A stretch of DNA of 17,004 bases from assembly GCA_028280145.1 (NCBI GenBank), contig JANQMM010000030.1:1-17004 (forward strand), read 5' to 3'. The position numbers and the translations under genes are program-made. Numbering within the stretch: position 1 is the first letter of the stretch; every line of letters begins with the position of its first letter. Source of the DNA: Minisyncoccota bacterium (lineage in GTDB: Bacteria > Patescibacteriota > Minisyncoccia > Phycocordibacterales > JACZSL01). The notes below the pieces were generated by a model that was not told the DNA's origin, did not search any database, and saw only the letters and a program-made list of their open reading frames with translations. Positions 12,466-17,004 of this stretch are shown piece after piece.

Positions 12466-13719
12466 ATGGCCAAAAGTGCAACAGAAACAAAAGTACTTAT
12501 TGTTGGCGGCGGTTTTGCCGGCATCAAGTGTGCACTTGAGTTTCAGGAGAAGAACATAAGAAATATCAAAGTAACCCTCATTGGAGATCGTTCTCATTTT
12601 GAATATCATGGCGCACTATATCGACTGGTTGCGGGACACTCTCCGCTTGAAGTGTGTGTTCCTGTTGCAGAGATTCTTGATGAAGAGAAGGTAGAATTTC
12701 TTGTCGATAAAATAAAAAAGATCGATCCCCGAACAAAACAGGTTATGGGTACGGACGGCTCGGTGTATGGCTATGATGTCCTGGTGGTGGCACTTGGTGC
12801 CGAGACCAATTATTTCAACATTCCGGGGCTTGAAGAACATTCACTTGGCATGAAGACTATTCCTGACGCTCTTGCGCTCAAGCGGCACATTCATGAGGTC
12901 ATTGAGTCATGTGCTGATGGTACGAAAGCGGATAAGTTGTGCGCAGGGAACTTTGTTGTAATTGGCGGTGGCGCAACGGGTGTGGAGGTTGCCGCAGAGC
13001 TTGCCGTGTATACGAAAAAACTTGCGAAGATACATGCGATCGAGCCGTCACTTATGAATGTTGAGTTGATCGAAGCAGGCAAGCGCATTCTCCCGACACT
13101 CCCAGAGAGGTTTGCCAAAAAAATTGAACGACGTGTGCGGTCACTTGGGGTAAATGTAAGACTCAGTCGCGCAATCCAAAAAAGCGATATTGAAAATGTG
13201 TATCTACGTGATATGGCATTAAAGACGAAGACGGTTGTGTGGACCGCGGGGGTAAGAGCAAATCGTCTCATCACTGAAGCCGGTTTTCAAACAGACAATC
13301 TCGGAAAGGCGCTTGTTGATAAGAACTTGCAATCAGTTGATCATAAGGATGTATATTTTGCAGGAGATGCCGCTTCAACACTCTTTAGTGGTATGGCACA
13401 GACCGCGCTCTACGACGGTGAATATATTGCTGATGTCATAGTAGACAAACAAAACGAACAAAAAATTCGGCACTATTATCCCGGCAAATCCATTTACGCT
13501 ATTCCGGCAGGTCCCGGTTGGGCCGGAATTGTGTGGGGACCGCTTCGGCTTTATGGTGCGCTCGGTTGGTTCGTTCGGCGCGTTGTTGACCTGGTCGTGT
13601 ACCGCTCGTTTCTGCCCCCGAAGAAGGCGTATGACTTGTTCTTAAGCCACAAACAGGCCTGTGAGGCATGTCCGATTTGTTGTGCGTACGAACAGGAAGG
13701 AAAAGACGGCAGAAACTAA
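12466..13719 (+). CDS. NDH-2-like NAD(P)/FAD-dependent oxidoreductase
   Basis: A 417-aa flavoprotein with two dinucleotide-binding folds: FAD site VGGGFAGIKCALEF (13-26), NAD(P)H site VIGGGATGVEVAAEL (165-179), VVWTAGVRAN (about 257-266), and the FAD-contacting YFAGDAA (297-303). It resembles type II NADH:quinone dehydrogenases, single-subunit enzymes that pass electrons from NADH to an acceptor at the membrane face. The C-terminal region ~340-395 (GWAGIVWGPLRLYGALGWF) is amphipathic and could bind membrane. An unusual cysteine cluster (Cys399, 402, 405, 406) lies near the C-terminus. Quinone use is uncertain if the organism lacks respiration. The signalling operon follows 60 bases later. Confidence 0.9.
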   Translation: MAKSATETKVLIVGGGFAGIKCALEFQEKNIRNIKVTLIGDRSHFEYHGALYRLVAGHSPLEVCVPVAEILDEEKVEFLVDKIKKIDPRTKQVMGTDGSVYGYDVLVVALGAETNYFNIPGLEEHSLGMKTIPDALALKRHIHEVIESCADGTKADKLCAGNFVVIGGGATGVEVAAELAVYTKKLAKIHAIEPSLMNVELIEAGKRILPTLPERFAKKIERRVRSLGVNVRLSRAIQKSDIENVYLRDMALKTKTVVWTAGVRANRLITEAGFQTDNLGKALVDKNLQSVDHKDVYFAGDAASTLFSGMAQTALYDGEYIADVIVDKQNEQKIRHYYPGKSIYAIPAGPGWAGIVWGPLRLYGALGWFVRRVVDLVVYRSFLPPKKAYDLFLSHKQACEACPICCAYEQEGKDGRN

Positions 13720-13742
13720 GTCTATTATATGGGCATATATCC

Positions 13743-13771
13743 CTTACAAGATCACAAAAATCCTATATAAT
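13743..13771 (+). promoter_or_regulatory. Promoter of the signalling operon (CTTACA-17-TATAAT)
   Basis: CTTACA (13743-13748), a 17-base spacer, and consensus TATAAT (13766-13771) end 8 bases before ATG 13780. Likely drives both receivers and the kinase. Confidence 0.65.
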
Positions 13772-13779
13772 GTCCTCAT

Positions 13780-14172
13780 ATGGGTTTGTTTTCTAAGAAA
13801 AAAATTCTTGTTGTTGAAGATTCAGAATCGCTTTCAAAGGCGGTATTGTTCAAGCTGAAAGCAAGTGGTTTTAAAGTATTGAACGCATCTTCATACGATG
13901 AGGCTGTTTCATATTTGGAGAAACACAAAAGCATCACGGCTGTATGGCTTGATCACTGGTTGCATGGAAAGAAGACCGGACTTGATGTGCTCAAATACAT
14001 CAAGGCAAGTGATACGCTAAAAGACATTCCGGTGTTTGTCGTCTCATCAAGTGGCGATGAATGGAGTAAGATGTATGAAGAAGTCGGTGTGACAAAGTAT
14101 TTTGTGAAGTCAGACTTTCTCATGAGCACTATCCTCAAAGAGATCCAAAGCTATCTCGACCGAACCGGATAG
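13780..14172 (+). CDS. Single-domain response regulator (receiver) 1
   Basis: A 130-aa stand-alone receiver domain. Acidic pair Glu13-Asp14, phospho-acceptor Asp58 in AVWLDHWLHGK, the conserved Ser at ~89-90 in VVSSSGD, and Lys110 in KYFVKSD are all present. There is no output domain, so it should act through protein contact or as a phosphate relay, CheY/Spo0F-style. HWLHGKKTGLD after the acceptor Asp is longer than the common MPxMDG. First gene of an operon with a second receiver (4-base gap) and a histidine kinase, which is its probable phosphodonor. Confidence 0.93.
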   Translation: MGLFSKKKILVVEDSESLSKAVLFKLKASGFKVLNASSYDEAVSYLEKHKSITAVWLDHWLHGKKTGLDVLKYIKASDTLKDIPVFVVSSSGDEWSKMYEEVGVTKYFVKSDFLMSTILKEIQSYLDRTG

Positions 14173-14176
14173 TCAT

Positions 14177-14548
14177 ATGTTTAGAAAAAAGAAGCAGATT
14201 CTTGTACTTGAAGATGAAATGGCGCTCTCCAAAGCGCTTTGTATCAAGCTTGATAACGAAGGATACCAAACAACCACCGTAGAGAACGGTGAGGATGCAA
14301 TAAAGCAGATCGACACGCGCGTTTTTGATTTGTTCATTCTGGATCTGGTAACTCCGCGTATTGATGGGTTTGGAGTACTCAAACACTTGCGGAATAAAAA
14401 CCAGGACGTGCCGGTGTTTGTGGTGAGTAACCTTAGCCAAAAAGAAGACATGAAGGAAGCGCTTGCCACGGGCGCAAACAAGTATTTTATAAAATCGAAT
14501 ATTTCTTTGACTGAGATACTGGAGGAAGCAAAAAGTGTTCTCGGTTAA
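14177..14548 (+). CDS. Single-domain response regulator (receiver) 2
   Basis: A 123-aa receiver with Glu12-Asp13, acceptor Asp56 in LFILDLVTPRIDGF, Ser84 in FVVSN and Lys106 in KYFIKSN. No output domain. The N-terminus (MFRKKKQILVLEDE) is similar to that of receiver 1 (MGLFSKKKILVVEDS), suggesting an old tandem duplication, though most of the sequence has diverged. It starts 4 bases after receiver 1 and ends 17 bases before the kinase. Confidence 0.94.
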   Translation: MFRKKKQILVLEDEMALSKALCIKLDNEGYQTTTVENGEDAIKQIDTRVFDLFILDLVTPRIDGFGVLKHLRNKNQDVPVFVVSNLSQKEDMKEALATGANKYFIKSNISLTEILEEAKSVLG

Positions 14549-14565
14549 TTTCTTCACAGAGAGGG

Positions 14566-16512
14566 ATGCCTGAAGATCAAGCACATATAGCGAACTTTCT
14601 TGGTTCTACAAAAGACCTGTTCTGTGTCATCACTGTTGATGGCCATTTTTCATATTTTACCGATAGTGTTTCGGAGATTTTGAAGGTCTCGCGGGAAGAC
14701 TTGGCTACAAAAACGATTTTTGATCTGATGTCGCCGCTTGATGTGGGACGCACCAGAGAAGAATTACAACTTGTTGTTGAAGGGAACTCTGTAACACTCG
14801 ATAACCGTTTTGGTCCGGAAGAAGACACGGTTTGGATTTCGTGGAATCTTTTTGCAATTGACAATGCAATATATGCCATCGGTCGAAACATGACCGAAGT
14901 CCACACGGACAGACAAACTCTTGAAGTAGCACAAAACAGACTGCGACTATTGCACCAAGCGACATCAGACCCAAACCAAACACTTGGTGAAAAGATTGAA
15001 CGCGTGCTTAATTTAGGGAATTTACAGTTGAATATGGAAACGGCCGTCGTTACCTACATGAAAGACGATACGTACACAATCGTTCGCTGTAAGACCGAGG
15101 ATCCTCGGTTTGAGAAAGGGAAAGAGCTCGACGTCAAACAGACATTCGACAGCGTTGTTCTTCAGGTAGGCAATCTCGTCGGTATTCAGGATGTGAAAAA
15201 CTCTGTCTATGACGAACATCCTGCACACGGCGTAACAAAGTTTGAATCATACATAGCCATCCCACTCTATGTTGATGGAGAGATTTCCGGTGTACTTAGT
15301 TTTGCAAGCAAAAGAGCGCAACCAGAGGACTTTGCGGTGACCGATTATGACTTTGTGCGCCTCATGGGGCAGTGGGTCAGCTCATCTCTTGCGCTTCTCT
15401 CTGCTAATAAACAAATTGCCTACACTGCGGCCATTGTCGGTTCTTCTGAGGACGCCATTATCGGTCAGGACAAAGAAGGTCTGATCACTACATGGAACAA
15501 GGGAGCCGAAAAACTCTTGCAATATAGCGCCGATGAGATAATCGGAAAACATTTCTCATTACTTGTTCCGGAAGCAAAAAAAGAAGTTGCCGATGATACT
15601 TTAAGAAAACTACTGAAAGGAGAGAATGTAGAGCACTACGACTCACTTCGACGAAAGAAGGACGGGTCGCTGGTAGATGTTTCGGTGGCTATTTCTCCGA
15701 TTCATGATGAAGAGAAGGAGATCGTCGGAGCCTCATCGGTGCTTCGGGATATAACGCGTGAAAAACAGATCGATAAGGCAAAAACGGAATTTGTCTCACT
15801 TGCATCCCACCAGCTTCGTACGCCACTTTCTGCGATCAATTGGTATGCAGAGCTTCTTCGTGACGGTGAAGCGGGCAAGATGACAAAACAACAAAAAGAA
15901 TTCGTTGACGAGATCTTCGTTGGGAATCAAAGGATGGTGAAGCTTGTGAACGAACTTCTTAATGTTTCGCGAGTGGATTTCGGTAATTTCAGTATTGATC
16001 CGATCAAAGTCGATGTACTTGATGTTTCTCACTCGGTCATAAAGGAATTGGTTCCAGTCATCACAAAAAAGAAATTGAATGTGGAGGAGAAGTATGGAGC
16101 GAAGCAGATCATGTATTTGGCAGATCCGAATATCCTGCGCATTGTTATCCAGAATCTTGTCTCAAATGCAGTGAAATATACACCGGATAAAGGGAAGGTG
16201 ATCGTAAAAATTGAAGAGAAAAAGAAAGAGAACTCGTTGTTGATCGAAGTGAGTGACACAGGGTATGGTATTCCAAAAGAACAACAAGATCAGATATTCT
16301 CAAAACTCTTTCGTGCTGACAACGTGCTTGAAATGGACACTGTCGGGACGGGCCTTGGTCTCTATGTTCTAAAATCAGTTGTTGAAGAATCAGGGGGCTC
16401 GGTGTCGTTTGAATCGGTTGAAAATGAAGGAACAACGTTTACCGTGCTCCTGCCGCTTGGCGGTATGAAGCCGAAAGAGGGGGGCAAAAGCCTCTCCCAA
16501 GTGACCCCATAA
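14566..16512 (+). CDS. Soluble sensor histidine kinase, PAS-GAF-PAS-HisKA-HATPase
   Basis: A 648-aa kinase without membrane segments. Order: PAS (~7-112), GAF (~120-285), PAS with PAC (~286-398, ending VLRDITREK), HisKA with phospho-acceptor His415 in LASHQLRTPLSAI, and HATPase with N-box QNLVSNAVKYTP (Asn530, Asn534), G1 DTGYGIP (Asp564) and G2 VGTGLGLYV. It autophosphorylates on His415 and should donate phosphate to the receivers encoded just upstream. The input domains suggest a cytosolic signal such as a small ligand, redox state or light; no ligand-binding residue can be named. The N-terminal PAS is the less typical of the two. ATG 14566 lies directly after GAGAGGG, too close to be a normal ribosome site. 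Confidence 0.95.
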   Translation: MPEDQAHIANFLGSTKDLFCVITVDGHFSYFTDSVSEILKVSREDLATKTIFDLMSPLDVGRTREELQLVVEGNSVTLDNRFGPEEDTVWISWNLFAIDNAIYAIGRNMTEVHTDRQTLEVAQNRLRLLHQATSDPNQTLGEKIERVLNLGNLQLNMETAVVTYMKDDTYTIVRCKTEDPRFEKGKELDVKQTFDSVVLQVGNLVGIQDVKNSVYDEHPAHGVTKFESYIAIPLYVDGEISGVLSFASKRAQPEDFAVTDYDFVRLMGQWVSSSLALLSANKQIAYTAAIVGSSEDAIIGQDKEGLITTWNKGAEKLLQYSADEIIGKHFSLLVPEAKKEVADDTLRKLLKGENVEHYDSLRRKKDGSLVDVSVAISPIHDEEKEIVGASSVLRDITREKQIDKAKTEFVSLASHQLRTPLSAINWYAELLRDGEAGKMTKQQKEFVDEIFVGNQRMVKLVNELLNVSRVDFGNFSIDPIKVDVLDVSHSVIKELVPVITKKKLNVEEKYGAKQIMYLADPNILRIVIQNLVSNAVKYTPDKGKVIVKIEEKKKENSLLIEVSDTGYGIPKEQQDQIFSKLFRADNVLEMDTVGTGLGLYVLKSVVEESGGSVSFESVENEGTTFTVLLPLGGMKPKEGGKSLSQVTP

Positions 16513-16583
16513 ATGTTTGAAGCCAAGCTCTGAACACCCTGCTTTTTGCGCGTAATTGATGGGGTGCGAGAAATATACTATGA

Positions 16584-16612
16584 TTACGTTTACGTAATTT
16601 TGTTTTTACAAG
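16584..16612 (+). promoter_or_regulatory. Weak candidate promoter of tRNA-Thr
   Basis: TTACGT (16584-16589) and TACAAG (16607-16612) are 17 bases apart and end 5 bases before the tRNA. The left box is part of an inverted repeat TTACGT-TT-ACGTAA (16584-16597). The rest of the 105-base gap after the kinase shows no gene. Confidence 0.35.
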
Positions 16613-16617
16613 ATCAT

Positions 16618-17004
<387 letters not shown>

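Overview
The window looks like a piece of a small, streamlined bacterial genome of the Candidate Phyla Radiation (Patescibacteria), most probably the Parcubacteria side. The grounds are the gene set (a LigA with a degenerate zinc finger, gatC-gatA without gatB, an SH3b/membrane/HEPN-like protein, stand-alone receivers beside a soluble PAS/GAF kinase), short intergenic gaps, weak or absent Shine-Dalgarno sites, three of four tRNAs without an encoded CCA, and UGA used as a stop (9316-9318). This placement is inference from family resemblance, not a database result.

Layout. 2-5544 is a tight plus-strand gene string: the end of an unrecognised protein, ligA, gatC, gatA and a triple-SH3b membrane protein. 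A small acidic protein follows (5637-5972). 6007-7258 is the most unusual part. It is a tRNA island with initiator tRNA-fMet on minus, then tRNA-CAU and tRNA-Asp on plus. Each tRNA is followed within 0-3 bases by a very long hairpin terminator. The two plus-strand tRNAs are each then followed by a ~140-base non-coding element that starts with an inverted copy of tRNA positions 53-67 and ends with a direct copy of the tRNA 3' end. The two elements have different sequences but the same predicted fold, with many compensatory base changes. A degenerate tRNA-fMet-like sequence sits upstream of the initiator tRNA.

7283-13719 holds mostly single genes: a Fic-like protein, a HAD phosphatase, small membrane and secreted proteins, a conserved unknown, a DUF1295 membrane enzyme, a NAPE-PLD/UlaG-like metallo-hydrolase and an NDH-2-like flavoprotein. 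Most have a -10 box only 6-8 bases before the start codon, so leaderless mRNAs are probably common. 13780-16512 is a signalling operon of two single-domain receivers and a soluble PAS-GAF-PAS histidine kinase. The window ends with tRNA-Thr and, antisense to it, the C-terminal part of a probable serine recombinase, which suggests the edge of an element integrated at that tRNA.

The best candidate for an undescribed system is the pair of tRNA-trailing structured elements at 6464-6604 and 7075-7213.
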